Shown here: positions 45,606-55,345 of the stretch, piece by piece | Layout of the letters: every line of letters begins with the position of its first letter | How positions within the stretch are numbered: position 1 is the first letter of the stretch | The notes under the pieces: generated by a model | What the model saw: the letters and a program-made list of their open reading frames with translations, nothing else | Database searches by the model: none | Told to the model about the DNA's origin: nothing | NCBI RefSeq assembly: GCF_003546865.1 | Contig: NZ_CP023434.1 | Coordinates: 1,302,001-1,366,000, forward strand | Direction: 5' to 3' | Length of the DNA: 64,000 nucleotides | Source of the DNA: Suicoccus acidiformans | GTDB lineage: Bacteria > Bacillota > Bacilli > Lactobacillales > Aerococcaceae | Made by a program: the position numbers and the translations under genes

Positions 45606-45885
45606 CAAAAAAACTCCCATCCTAAAAAAGGACGAGAGTTCAACTTCGTGTTACCACCTTTATTCATCTATACATCACTGCATAGACCTCAGCCAGTACG
45701 GACTCAATCTAGAATGAATCGATACTGGGGCACTGCTAACGGGCGCAACCGTTCACTCCTTATGCATGCACTCGAAGTGACCGCTCAGTGGCCATTTTCG
45801 ATGACTTGCCCATACTTACTTCCACCAACCGTAAGCTCTCTAAGAAAAGCGCCTCATCTACTTTCCACATCAAAGCGTTTTGTTT
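45606..45885 (-). promoter_or_regulatory. T-box riboswitch
   Basis: The minus-strand leader has the Stem I marks AGAGAGC and GGTTGGTGGAAG, an AGTA before GATGA that pairs with TCATC, and then a specifier-loop side GAAAATGGCCACT. The T-box proper AAGGTGGTAACACGA (45646-45660) is followed by the terminator AACTCTCGTCC / GGATGGGAGTT and a long T run. The TGGT fits a tRNA with discriminator A. The best specifier candidate is AUG (Met) with a following purine, but the triplet is not certain from reading alone. It would allow transporter synthesis when the cognate tRNA is uncharged. Confidence 0.88.
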
Positions 45886-45899
45886 CATTTGTTGTTAGT

Positions 45900-45928
45900 A
45901 TACTAACAGATTAAATGTGTCTCGTCAA
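45900..45928 (-). promoter_or_regulatory. Promoter of the T-box transporter operon
   Basis: Minus strand TTGACG (45923-45928), 17-base spacer, TAGTAT (45900-45905); about 15 bases before the T-box transcript begins. Confidence 0.7.
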
Positions 45929-46049
45929 ATGATTTTCTCACTTTAAATTAGAAAACATTTTCATAAAGGTATGTGCAATATTTATTCGTCGTAGCAGCTA
46001 CCCTTATCCAAAAAACTTAGGAGTGCGGTAGAAACGCTAAATATCTTGC

Positions 46050-46128
46050 TTTTATTAATACTAGGATTGGTTTCTTATATTAGTAAAGCGTCTTGATAAG
46101 ACTAGTTTCCGATTCTTTTGTTAGCATA
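46050..46128. repeat. Dispersed ACTAGT repeat, two units
   Basis: TTATTAATACTAGGATTGGT unit followed by a TTGATAAGACTAGTTTCCGA unit ending in TTTTGTTAGCA. Same order of unit types as at 41.2, 54.3 and 55.9 kb. Confidence 0.75.
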
Positions 46129-46176
46129 CCACCCAGTCTTCTGCACCCACCCTACCCGCATCTAATGCAGGTTCCT

Positions 46177-46331
46177 GCCACGGCCCGACCGTGGCTTCCC
46201 CTTATTCTCAACAGAAAATGAGGTTGGCTAGACTTCTTTGCTATCTTCCAGTCGCGAGCGCAAACACCTACAAACCCACTCTCATTCAGTCATCACGCCT
46301 TTCCAGAAACCAGCCATATTTTGGCTGAAAA
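46177..46331. repeat. Hairpin-headed dispersed segment, copy 2
   Basis: GCCACGG-CCCGA-CCGTGGC hairpin followed by about 140 bases matching the segment at 42241-42423, including CTACAAACCCACTCTCATTC and GCCATATTTTGGCTG. Confidence 0.7.
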
Positions 46332-46363
46332 ATGCTCCAGAGTTACGCACTTTTCTAAGTATC

Positions 46364-46402
46364 TCAAAAAAACCTATGAAACCTCGAGAGAGGTTTCATA
46401 GG
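46364..46402 (-). terminator. Rho-independent terminator of the surface-protein gene
   Basis: Minus strand 13-bp stem CCTATGAAACCTC / GAGGTTTCATAGG, then seven T, about 40 bases after the stop. Confidence 0.92.
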
Positions 46403-46442
46403 GTATGTCCGTTATTTCTACACTAATCTATTTCAACAATAT

Positions 46443-49400
46443 CTAAGCTTCATCTTCCTTTCGTTTGATGCTTGCGACTAGCGCTAGACTCGTAAGTATT
46501 AGCGTGGCTGCCACTCCAGTATAAATTGTGCGCTCATCGCTTTCTCCTGTATTTGGGAGTTCTTTCGCAGATTGTGACTGATAGTTGCTACTATTTACAA
46601 TATGCTGTGCGCGACCAGCGTTCGCCGAAACTGGAGTTGGTATATTCACCGGTGTGCCACCTGTTGTACCCGTGCCGCCTCCAATTGGTTGGTTTGGCGT
46701 ATGTTTGCCTGGTTGCACCGGATCTGTTGGGCTTGGTGGAATATTTGAGCCATCTCCATTATTCGGATTAGACGGCTGACCTAGATCCACTGGCTTATTC
46801 GGATCTGTCGGAGTATTCGGATCCGTCGGCTTGTTCGGCTCATTTGGATCGTTCGAGTCCGGCGTATCAGGGTTCTCCGGCTCACCTGGTGTATCCGGCT
46901 CGTTTGGAGCGGGAGGATTTGGTGTCTTGCAGCAATTCAGTTGTCCGACGATGTCTACGGAGAAGTCGTTGTAGACTACGATTACGTTGCCGTTGTCATC
47001 GAGCCGGATGTTAGCGATTGAGCGTCCGTCTTTGCCTGGCGCGCCTTCTGGGCCGCGGACGTTACCAGCGTCAATTTGCCGTCCGTTTTCGAGGGTAATG
47101 ATCAGGTGACCATTTTGGTCGACGCGGGCGTCTTTGACACTGTTGGTGTTGTCGACTGCGCTAGGGTAATTGTGAATAGTTTGCTCGGTTTGGTCGGTGT
47201 AATGAACGACTAAGTCGCCCGATTCATTCACGGTAATTTTCTCGACAAATCGATTGCTAGAATCGCTTGGATCATTTGGTGCTTTGAGGGATTCGAGGAA
47301 GTCTTGGATACTGCCATTGTTGCCGGCTTCTAGCCAAATTTCATAGGCTGATTTACCGTCGGTGCCGTCTTTGACTTGAATCGTTCCTGCATTCTCAATG
47401 CTTCCGTCTGTGTAAACGATGATTAATTCGTTCTGGTTATTGACGATGGTTGAAGCGATGCTTCTGCCTGCTGGGCTAGGCTCAGCGGTTACTCGTCCAA
47501 GATCCACGGTTTCTCCATCTGTGTAAGTCAAGAGAAGGTGACCACGGTTGTCAATAACAGCACTGGCTAAGTCACGTTCACTGTCTTGGATGATGTTAAT
47601 ATTCACGGTAATATTTTGTGCGTTTGTGCTTGGGGTTGGGGTTGGAATCACAATATGACTGCCATCGCTCAAATTAAGAACGGTGTTACCGTCTGCATCC
47701 TTAGTCGTTGACACGATTTGCAAGCCGTCTTCATTAGGAACAGGACGAATATTGCCAGCATTAATCTGACGTCCATCGCTGAGAACAATGATTAAATTGC
47801 CTAGCTCGTCGATGCGAACATTGTCAATTGGATACTCTGTCCGGTCCGGATTCGGGATAATAATTGGGTCTTTGCCATCAATTGTAATAATGACGTCACC
47901 CTGCTCATTGGTGTTAATATTCGCATTCTCATTATGAATACCGGAATCGTTTCCATTTTGCGGAGATTCGCCGTCTTGGCCGTCAAAGATAAATTCGCGG
48001 TCTAAAAGCGCTCCTCTACGTCTGTCCGGATGCATTTCATAAATATTCACCCAAGTGCCTGTGCAACCGCCTAGTTCGCCGCGTTCCGTCTGAGCAGTAA
48101 TCGAAAGGCCATCTTGGCCATTTCTTACTGTATAACGCGAAACTTCTGCCTGCGTCTGACCATCTCGTACAATCACTTCAAAGCTTCCGTCGCCATTGTC
48201 AATCACTTCAACATAGTTGCCATCTTGGCCATCATGGATAATTGTCTCCGTCTTACTTCCATCCGGATTCGTAACAATTAAGGTATGACTTCCATCACCA
48301 ATAGCAATCACTTCAGCCGTCGGCGACTCACCGTCTTGACCATCTTCACCTTCCGCTACAAAAATGCGTTCAATCTCATAAACAAGATTTCCGTCAGCAT
48401 CGCGGATTGGATCACCATTGCCGTCTTTTTGTGGATTGTGGATTTCTAGCCAAACGCCTTTACGGCTTGTTAAGTCTGTTGGGTCTTCAAAGCCTGCTTC
48501 GGCATGGACGATTGGCGTCAAACCGTCGCGACCATCTTTACCATTTCGGCCATCTTTACCGTCACGGATAGTTGTCGTGGTTTCGGTACCATCTGGGTTC
48601 GTTATGGTTACAGTGTGCGTACCGTTGCCATTGTCTACCACTGAGGCTGTCGCTGATTCACCGTCTTGGCCATCTGGGATAAACTTGCGAGTGATGTCGT
48701 AAACTAAGTTACCATCTACATCACGAATTGGGTTTCCTTCAGAATCTCGTTGAGGATTGCGGATAATTACCCATGAGCCTGTGCGGCTATTTGGATCATT
48801 TGGTTCTTCAGTGCCTGGGGTCACTTCGACTTGTGGAGTTAAGCCGTCACGACCGTCTTTTCCATCTCGGATAGTTGTCGTGGTTTCGGTACCATCTGGG
48901 TTCGTTATGGTTACAGTGTGCGTACCGTCCCCATTGTCTACCACTGAGGCTGTCGCTGATTTACCGTCTTGGCCATCTGGGATAAACTCGCGAGTGATGT
49001 CGTAAACTAAATTACCATCTACATCACGGATTGGATTACCATCTGCATATCGCTGAGGATTGCGGATAATTACCCAAGTTCCTGCACGACTTTCTGGGTC
49101 ATTTGGATCTTCAGCACCTGGTGTGACTTCAACTTGTGGTGTTAAGCCATCACGGCCGTCTTGGCCTTTTTCGCCATCTTTACCATCACGAATAATGGTC
49201 ATGGTTTCGGTACCATCTGGGTTGGTAATAGTTACAGTATGTGTACCATCGCCATTGTTTATCACAGAAGCCGTTGCGGACTTACCATCTTGGCCATCTG
49301 GAACAAACTCACGGGTAATGTCGTAAACTAAATTACCTTCCTTATCACGAATTGGATCTCCGTTCGTATCTCTTTGCGGTGTACGGATTATTACCCATGT

Positions 49401-52400
49401 ACCTGCGCGACTTTCTGGATTATTTGGATCCTCTGTACCTGAGGTGACTTCAACTTGTGGTGTTAAGCCGTCACGACCGTCTTTTCCATCTCGGATAGTT
49501 GTCGTGGTTTCGGTACCATCTGGGTTCGTTATGGTTACGATGTGCGTGCCGTCCCCATTGTCTAACACTGAGGCTGTCGCTGATTTACCGTCTTGGCCAT
49601 CTGGGATAAACTCGCGAGTGATGTCGTAAACTAAGTTACCATCTACATCACGGATTGGGTTGCCATCTGCATCTCGCTGAGGATTGCGGATAATTACCCA
49701 AGTGCCTACTCGGCTATTCGAATCATTGGGATCCTCTGTGCCTGGAGTGACTTCAACTTGTGGAGTCAAGCCGTCGCGACCGTCTTGGCCTTTCTCACCA
49801 TCTTTACCGTCACGGATGGTTGTCTTGGTTTTGGTACCATCTGGGTTAGTAATGGTTACAGTGTGCGTGCCATCGCCATTGTCTTCCACAGAAGCTGTTG
49901 CGGACTCACCGTCTTGACCATCTGGGATAAACTCACGAGTGTTATCGTAAACTAAGTTACCATCTACATCACGGATTGGGTTGCCATCTGCATCTCGCTG
50001 AGGATTGCGGATAATTACCCAAGTGCCTACTCGGCTTTCTGGATCATTTGGATCTTCAGTACCTGGTGTTGCTTCGACTTGTGGCGTTAAGCCGTCATGA
50101 CCATCTTTACCATCTCGGATAGTTGTCGTGGTTTCGGTACCATCTGGGTTCGTAATAGTTACAATGTGCGTGCCGTCCCCATTGTCTACCACTGAGGCTG
50201 TCGCTGATTTACCGTCTTGACCATCTGGGATAAACTCACGAGTGTTATCGTAAACTAAGTTACCATCTACATCACGGATTGGGTTGCCATCTGCATCTCG
50301 CTGAGGATTGCGGATAATTACCCAAGTGCCTACTCGGCTTTCTGGATCATTTGGATCTTCAGTACCTGGTGTTGCTTCGACTTGTGGCGTTAAGCCGTCA
50401 TGACCATCTTTACCATCTCTGATGATTGTTGTGGTTTGACTACCATCTGGATTGGTTACACCCACAGTATGCGTGCCGTCGCCATTGTCCTTCACTGAAG
50501 CTGTTGGTGATTTGCCGTCTTGGCCATCTGGGATAAATTCGCGTTGTTCGTCATAGAATTGCTGGCCGGCCTCGTCTTTCACTAGATTGCCCTGGGCATC
50601 TCGCCGTGGTGTTCGAACCAGTACCCATGTACCTAGGCGGCTATTTGGATCGGCTTCAATTTCGCGGCCTTCGCTAACTTGAACAATAGGTTCCACGCCG
50701 TCTTGACCATTTTGGCCATCTTCACCGTCGATAGCATCTGGGATGAAGCGACGTTCGGTGGTGTATTCCAATTCGTCTGCCTTATTGTAAATCAGATGAC
50801 CTTTGGCATCTCGGGCGGGATTTTGGACAAGGATCCATGTACCTGGGCGTGTAACCCCTGCGTAGCCACCTGGATTGTCGTGGTAAGCTTCAGCATCGGC
50901 CGGGTTTAGCGGACCTTCGCTCCGAGAGGTTTCGATGATTGGGACAACTTCGCCCATTTCAGCCGGCGGAATAACCATCTCTTCGCGATTATTGAACACT
51001 AAGGTAATCGAATTATCTGCGTTGCGAATAGTTTCTGTAATATAACGTGGTGTATATTCGAAAATTTGCGCCTGAGCTTCTTGGATAATTTCGCGCGAAA
51101 CTTCTTCGTAGTATTGTCCGCGAATATTGGTGAAATTATCTGGCGTGAAATTCGGTATAGTCTCTGGATTGATGTGGCGGTAGAGAACGCGTTCTCGGCC
51201 GTCTTGCCCTTTTTGGATTTCACGGATACCAACGGGTTTGGTTGAATCTTCCGCTAGGATAAATTGTGTTTCGTAGCTGATGTCTTCGACGGTCATTTCA
51301 TAGAGCGGATCTTCTTCGACCGCTGGTTGGTTAATGTAGATGTAATCGGCTCTGACGGTTTCATTGGCAGGAATCTCACCCGTCTGCTGGGAGCCAAAGA
51401 CAGGGTCGATGTGGGCATTTCCTGATACGCTCATGAATTTATAGCCGGTCATCGGGCTTTCGATCGTTCCATCAGGTCTAGCACTAGTTGTATAAGTCGT
51501 ACCTCTAGGCTCGTCAATTTTCTGACGATCTAGGGCTTGAATCCGGCCTGTATCGTTGATGATATTATTCTTTGCGTCGTATTCAATATAGCGATGCGTC
51601 TCGATAAAGCTACCGACTTCCATCACCGGATGTTTCTCATAAACATAATCCGCCCGCAAAATAGTATTCGCTTGAATCGTGCCATTCTGGGTGCTTCCGT
51701 TTGTCGTATCAATCGCTGGCGCCGTTCCCGTCACACGGACAAATTCAAAGCCTTCCCGAGCTTGTTGGCCGGTAGTATAACTAGTTCCAGCCGGTTGATT
51801 GGTCACTTCTCGGTCCCGGGCTGGCAATTTGCCACTATCAAAAATAACATTCCCGTCCCCATCATATTCAATATACTGATGGGTTTCGACAAAGCTACCA
51901 TTTGTAGTTACTTCTCCCGAGCCTTGACCACCGCCACCTTGTGTTGCGGTAGCCTTCGTAATTGAGGCACTATCTTCGGGAACCCCATTATAGGCTTGAG
52001 CGTTAACGATTTGAGCGTTACCAGCGTCTGGGTTCATAGCCACGTCAGCCACTACGACATAAGTCGCCCGTCGATTGGATAATTGCGGGGTAAAGGAAAT
52101 CGATCCTTGGGAGGCATCCCGACTGATGTTAATTGAGTTCGTCACATCTAAGGCATTAACAGTATTCGGATCAAAGGCCATACTATCCGGCAGAACAGAA
52201 CCATCGCTCAACCGATAAATGCGGTAAGATAAGGAGTTGTAATCCACCGTATTCGTATAACCACCTATACTCGGCGTGAAATTCAAGTAATACCGATGAT
52301 TTTCCGGAAGGTGGTTGTCTACGTTAAAATACGCAACTGCTTGCCCTTTTTCGCCGTCTACTACTTCTTTCCAGATCGCTGCGACACTTATATTGCCATT

Positions 52401-53855
52401 TCTGGATGTGCGCTTGAAGCCACTATAGTCGATGTAAACATTTTTGGAACCGAGAGTTTTGTCACCTAAGGTATAGTAAATATTATAATTGCCACTATTA
52501 GGCGCCTCGTTTAAATCGGCATTGTGGAAGAAATTCTGCGAGAAGGAGACATTGTTGTGGCGATCGACATAATCCGTAAAGGTATAGCGAATCTTATTAT
52601 TCGACCGATCGTCTTCAATAATCGCAATCTCTTCCAAAGAATTAGGGTCGAGCACGGTTTGCACATACTCGCCATACAGCGCCGCATCATGAATCCGCTC
52701 ACTGGAATCAATATTCGTGCGGTCATTCGGGTTAACTTGACTAATCGAAATAGCCGGAGAATAATGCAGTTCGATATAATCCCCCGCATTTACAGACTCA
52801 GGTACATTAACCACCATCGAAAAATTAATGAACCCACCGTCACCTCTTAAGGTATCCCCCACTACTAAGTTACCCTGGGCATCGACAATATTACTCACAT
52901 CTTGTCCATTTGTTAAAGGCAAAGCCCTGAAAGGAGACGCATTCAACGGCACCCCCGACATCTCGCCAATAGTAAAGCCTCTTTGCGTTGCCCCATGAGC
53001 ATTCACCGCTTCAATCTGCACCCGACCCGGCGTCAACGGACGTTCAATATTGAAGCGCCCATCACGCTCAATTACTTCTAAGTCCGCCTCATTAAGACTA
53101 GCCTTCACCAACCCATCCGACATCACTTCAAAAAAGGACTGATTATTCTCCTTAACAATCCGCGTCTCTAGCACAGGTTCTGCCGCAGCTTTACGCGATT
53201 CCTGAACTTCATCAAGAACCGGTGCAGGAGCCACCGTTTCATCAGCTGGTGCCTGCTCCGCAAGATCCGCCGACGCTTCTGATGCTGTTACCGGTGCATC
53301 CGAAGTCACAGAACTCTCTTCCGACTCAATTGCCACTGCTTGACTACTGCTTTTCACGGGATCGACATTATCGATCGTTGATACGTCTTGACCCACCTCA
53401 CATTCCGGCTCTTCCTTGGAAGTGTCTTCCACCACCGAACCTTCTTCGGCAGGGCCTATAGCAGCTGGACTCTCGACTGCTGGACTCTCATCTGCGCTGT
53501 CTACAGTAGCTTCCGCTACCGAACCTTCCACCATGGAAGCCTCCGCCTCAGCTGCTTCATCAAAATGAATAGGCTCCTCTGACGATTCAAAGTAGCCTGA
53601 CAATGTCGTTTCTTCGATTGTTACTTCCGGCAAGCTATCTTCCGACAGCTCAACCGTCGACGTAATATCAGCATCACCCATACTTTGATATAACAATTCA
53701 GCTTCTGCAGCCGAAATAATCGTTGACCCACTAAAAGTCATCCATGCAGCTACTGCCACGGATGCCACCCCAACATTTAACTTTTTAATTGAATACGTTT
53801 GTTGCTTTTCGCCTTCCTTGCGCAAAAGAAGATCCGTATTATTCTTCCCAACCAT
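46443..53855 (-). CDS. Giant LPNTG wall-anchored repeat protein (YSIRK signal)
   Basis: 2470 residues. The N-terminus has a YSIRK-type signal (QQTYSIKKLNVGVASVAVAAW), which directs export at the septum. An acidic Ala/Glu/Ser-rich stalk (about 50-235) precedes an adhesin-like beta domain (about 295-700), two SFVETH-x-YIEYD repeats (about 695-890) and a linker domain. Then come about eight near-identical repeats of roughly 100 residues (LTPQVE, GTWVIIRNPQRDADGNPIRD, EFIPDGQDG, DNGDGTHTVTITNPDGT and collagen-like GKDGxxG), DNA 48.3-50.8 kb. Further DG-repeat modules, a Pro/Asn-rich wall-spanning part, LPNTG, a hydrophobic helix and a KRKEDEA tail complete it. It is covalently fixed to peptidoglycan by sortase A and is a likely adhesin; the ligand is unknown. 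Confidence 0.95.
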   Translation of the reverse strand: MVGKNNTDLLLRKEGEKQQTYSIKKLNVGVASVAVAAWMTFSGSTIISAAEAELLYQSMGDADITSTVELSEDSLPEVTIEETTLSGYFESSEEPIHFDEAAEAEASMVEGSVAEATVDSADESPAVESPAAIGPAEEGSVVEDTSKEEPECEVGQDVSTIDNVDPVKSSSQAVAIESEESSVTSDAPVTASEASADLAEQAPADETVAPAPVLDEVQESRKAAAEPVLETRIVKENNQSFFEVMSDGLVKASLNEADLEVIERDGRFNIERPLTPGRVQIEAVNAHGATQRGFTIGEMSGVPLNASPFRALPLTNGQDVSNIVDAQGNLVVGDTLRGDGGFINFSMVVNVPESVNAGDYIELHYSPAISISQVNPNDRTNIDSSERIHDAALYGEYVQTVLDPNSLEEIAIIEDDRSNNKIRYTFTDYVDRHNNVSFSQNFFHNADLNEAPNSGNYNIYYTLGDKTLGSKNVYIDYSGFKRTSRNGNISVAAIWKEVVDGEKGQAVAYFNVDNHLPENHRYYLNFTPSIGGYTNTVDYNSLSYRIYRLSDGSVLPDSMAFDPNTVNALDVTNSINISRDASQGSISFTPQLSNRRATYVVVADVAMNPDAGNAQIVNAQAYNGVPEDSASITKATATQGGGGQGSGEVTTNGSFVETHQYIEYDGDGNVIFDSGKLPARDREVTNQPAGTSYTTGQQAREGFEFVRVTGTAPAIDTTNGSTQNGTIQANTILRADYVYEKHPVMEVGSFIETHRYIEYDAKNNIINDTGRIQALDRQKIDEPRGTTYTTSARPDGTIESPMTGYKFMSVSGNAHIDPVFGSQQTGEIPANETVRADYIYINQPAVEEDPLYEMTVEDISYETQFILAEDSTKPVGIREIQKGQDGRERVLYRHINPETIPNFTPDNFTNIRGQYYEEVSREIIQEAQAQIFEYTPRYITETIRNADNSITLVFNNREEMVIPPAEMGEVVPIIETSRSEGPLNPADAEAYHDNPGGYAGVTRPGTWILVQNPARDAKGHLIYNKADELEYTTERRFIPDAIDGEDGQNGQDGVEPIVQVSEGREIEADPNSRLGTWVLVRTPRRDAQGNLVKDEAGQQFYDEQREFIPDGQDGKSPTASVKDNGDGTHTVGVTNPDGSQTTTIIRDGKDGHDGLTPQVEATPGTEDPNDPESRVGTWVIIRNPQRDADGNPIRDVDGNLVYDNTREFIPDGQDGKSATASVVDNGDGTHIVTITNPDGTETTTTIRDGKDGHDGLTPQVEATPGTEDPNDPESRVGTWVIIRNPQRDADGNPIRDVDGNLVYDNTREFIPDGQDGESATASVEDNGDGTHTVTITNPDGTKTKTTIRDGKDGEKGQDGRDGLTPQVEVTPGTEDPNDSNSRVGTWVIIRNPQRDADGNPIRDVDGNLVYDITREFIPDGQDGKSATASVLDNGDGTHIVTITNPDGTETTTTIRDGKDGRDGLTPQVEVTSGTEDPNNPESRAGTWVIIRTPQRDTNGDPIRDKEGNLVYDITREFVPDGQDGKSATASVINNGDGTHTVTITNPDGTETMTIIRDGKDGEKGQDGRDGLTPQVEVTPGAEDPNDPESRAGTWVIIRNPQRYADGNPIRDVDGNLVYDITREFIPDGQDGKSATASVVDNGDGTHTVTITNPDGTETTTTIRDGKDGRDGLTPQVEVTPGTEEPNDPNSRTGSWVIIRNPQRDSEGNPIRDVDGNLVYDITRKFIPDGQDGESATASVVDNGNGTHTVTITNPDGTETTTTIRDGKDGRNGKDGRDGLTPIVHAEAGFEDPTDLTSRKGVWLEIHNPQKDGNGDPIRDADGNLVYEIERIFVAEGEDGQDGESPTAEVIAIGDGSHTLIVTNPDGSKTETIIHDGQDGNYVEVIDNGDGSFEVIVRDGQTQAEVSRYTVRNGQDGLSITAQTERGELGGCTGTWVNIYEMHPDRRRGALLDREFIFDGQDGESPQNGNDSGIHNENANINTNEQGDVIITIDGKDPIIIPNPDRTEYPIDNVRIDELGNLIIVLSDGRQINAGNIRPVPNEDGLQIVSTTKDADGNTVLNLSDGSHIVIPTPTPSTNAQNITVNINIIQDSERDLASAVIDNRGHLLLTYTDGETVDLGRVTAEPSPAGRSIASTIVNNQNELIIVYTDGSIENAGTIQVKDGTDGKSAYEIWLEAGNNGSIQDFLESLKAPNDPSDSSNRFVEKITVNESGDLVVHYTDQTEQTIHNYPSAVDNTNSVKDARVDQNGHLIITLENGRQIDAGNVRGPEGAPGKDGRSIANIRLDDNGNVIVVYNDFSVDIVGQLNCCKTPNPPAPNEPDTPGEPENPDTPDSNDPNEPNKPTDPNTPTDPNKPVDLGQPSNPNNGDGSNIPPSPTDPVQPGKHTPNQPIGGGTGTTGGTPVNIPTPVSANAGRAQHIVNSSNYQSQSAKELPNTGESDERTIYTGVAATLILTSLALVASIKRKEDEA
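48300..50770. repeat. Tandem ~300-bp repeats inside the surface-protein gene
   Basis: About eight copies of a 300-330 bp unit. Copies 2 and 3 of the protein repeat are almost identical, and copies differ by an optional EKGQDGRDG block of 18-27 bases. High identity means that recombination can change copy number, and that assembly of this stretch should be checked. Confidence 0.9.
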
Positions 53856-54279
53856 AATTTCAATCCTTTCTAAATGGACGTTTTAATTGACACAATCAGT
53901 ATAGCACTTACGCAAACGCTTAACAATATAAGTCGTCTTTAAATTATATTACAATTTAAAAAATGAAATGTTCTTATGTTTAGAGCGCTTAAAATAGGGC
54001 TTTCATTAAGAATTTGTATCATCATTTAAGTATCAGGTATATTTATCCAAGTATAGTTATAATTATAAATGGATTATAAGATGTGCATCAAAATCACTAC
54101 ACGTTCATAATTTGCTCTTAAGTTGCCGTTTATTGATATTTATAGTTTTGTTTGGATGGAATGCTGACTATAATAGGGAAGGATTCTCGAGCACTATTCC
54201 CTGTTTAGGGGAATTCCCGTTTCGTTACTGCTTTACTCGTCAAAAAACTTGCTGTTTTTCACAAACAGCAAGCACTCCG

Positions 54280-54400
54280 TTTTATTAATACTAGGATTGG
54301 TTTCTAGTACGAATAAGCCGAATTGATAAGACTAGTTTCCAATACTTTTATTAGCGATCCAACTTGCTAAAACTAGTTTCCGATTCTTTTGTTAGCAAAT
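54280..54400. repeat. Dispersed ACTAGT repeat, three units
   Basis: TTATTAATACTAGGATTGGT unit, a TTGATAAGACTAGTTTCCAA unit and a TTGCTAAAACTAGTTTCCGA unit in tandem, followed at 54463-54482 by GCCGCGGCCCGACCGTGGC. Confidence 0.75.
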
Positions 54401-54477
54401 CACCAAGTCTTCTGCACCCACTTTACCCGCATCACAGCAACTCCGCATCATATCCAGGTTTCTGCCGCGGCCCGACC

Positions 54478-54931
54478 GTGGCTTCTCTTATTTTAAATAT
54501 TCACTGCGCCCAAATCCACCAAAAGCCAAAACAAGCCTTTGCCCGCAATATTTGCAGGCAAAGGCTTTCACTCATATTTACACATCCAACTCCAACACGT
54601 CCATCATGTCATACAACCCCGGCTCCTGCCCTTCGGCGAGGAAGGCTGCGCCTTGGATGGCGCCGCGCACAAAGAGGGTCTTGGACCCGGCGCGGTGAGT
54701 TAGCTCCAAGGTTTCTTGGTTGCTGGCAAAGATGACAGTGTGTTCGCCGACGATGTCGCCGCCACGGATGGCGTGGACGCCGATTTCGTGGTGTTGGCGA
54801 GGTTCGCCGACACCTTCACGGCCGTAGATTGGCGTGGTTTCTTCGTCAATCGCGGCTTCTACGGCGTGAAGCAGCATTTTGGCGGTGCCGCTTGGGGCGT
54901 CACGTTTGTAGCGGTGGTGTTTCTCGATGAT
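54478..54931. repeat. Direct duplication, left copy (dapB 3' end)
   Basis: 454 bases nearly identical to 56131-56584 at a constant offset of 1653 bases. Only a few substitutions were seen (for example CTACGG for CTGCGG at 54856). It covers the terminator hairpin and about 118 C-terminal codons of dapB. Confidence 0.92.
54534..54567 (-). terminator. Hairpin, duplicated dapB terminator
   Basis: GCCTTTGCC / GGCAAAGGC stem, TTGTTTT on the minus strand; same as the one at 56187-56220. Confidence 0.7.
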
Positions 54932-54937
54932 GGCCAC
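54578..54937 (-). pseudogene. dapB C-terminal fragment (duplicate)
   Basis: 119 codons matching the last 118 of the full dapB downstream (HHRYKRDAPSGTAKMLLHAVEAAIDEE onward). It lacks the NADPH-binding N-terminal domain, so it cannot be a working reductase. Upstream it joins an unrelated sequence out of frame. Confidence 0.9.
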
Positions 54938-55005
54938 TCTGCCATCAGTTCGTTAGTATAGTCTGCTACTTTTTTGATAATTTGCGCTTCATTCGTTATA
55001 ACCAT
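54937..55005 (-). pseudogene. Start of an unrelated gene, truncated at the duplication border
   Basis: ATG at 55005 reads MVITNEAQIIKKVADYTNEL MAEW and then runs out of frame into the dapB fragment. The helix resembles the N-terminus of HD-domain hydrolases (xxIIxKVxxYTKELM), but 23 codons are too few to be sure. Confidence 0.35.
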
Positions 55006-55057
55006 CACCCCGTTTTCTTAGTCAACATTTTTTCGGCAAAATAGCTTTATACTATAT

Positions 55058-55086
55058 TTGACACGTATAACAATACGTTCTATAAT
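55058..55086 (+). promoter_or_regulatory. hicAB promoter with operator in the spacer
   Basis: Perfect TTGACA (55058-55063) and TATAAT (55081-55086) boxes with a 17-base spacer. The palindrome ACGTAT-AACA-ATACGT (55063-55078) fills the spacer, a natural site for autorepression by HicB. Confidence 0.85.
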
Positions 55087-55111
55087 AAGTGCAAAGAAAG
55101 GAGATAATTAG

Positions 55112-55294
55112 ATGGATTCAAGAGAAATTATCAAAGCTCTTAAATCAGATGGTTGGTATCAAGTTGGTATTGTAGGTAGTCATCATCACTTCAAACACCC
55201 ATCTAAAAAAGGCAAAGTGACTGTACCTCATCCTAGGAAAGATGTTCCTAAGAAAACCCTTGCAAGTATATGGAAACAGGCAGGCTTGAAATAG
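55112..55294 (+). CDS. hicA: HicA-family mRNA interferase toxin
   Basis: 60 residues, normal for HicA. MDSREIIKALKSDGWYQV and GSHHHFKHPSKKGKVTVPHP contain the catalytic His of the double-stranded-RNA-binding-like fold, and DVPKKTLASIWKQAGL ends it. It cleaves mRNA when free of HicB. AAAGGAGA lies before ATG at 55112. hicB follows after 51 bases. Confidence 0.92.
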   Translation: MDSREIIKALKSDGWYQVGIVGSHHHFKHPSKKGKVTVPHPRKDVPKKTLASIWKQAGLK

Positions 55295-55345
55295 CCCGTA
55301 CATTCCATCTAATTTCTCCCAAAAGATAGAGAAAGGAATATTATT

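Larger units (their letters stand above)
53856..54577. other. Intergenic gap with repeats
   Basis: About 720 bases. The left half is AT-rich and holds the surface-protein promoter region. The right half has the ACTAGT repeats, the GC-rich hairpin and the terminator-like hairpin of the duplicated dapB end. Confidence 0.55.

Noticed and set aside
48418-49917. Plus-strand open frames of 60-94 codons antisense to the surface-protein repeats
   Set aside because: They recur with the 300-bp repeat and lack ribosome sites; they are shadows of the repeat codons on the opposite strand.
54364-54735. Plus-strand frame of 123 codons, repeated at 56023-56388
   Set aside because: It is antisense to the dapB end and the dispersed repeat; its duplication follows from the DNA duplication, and it has no ribosome site.
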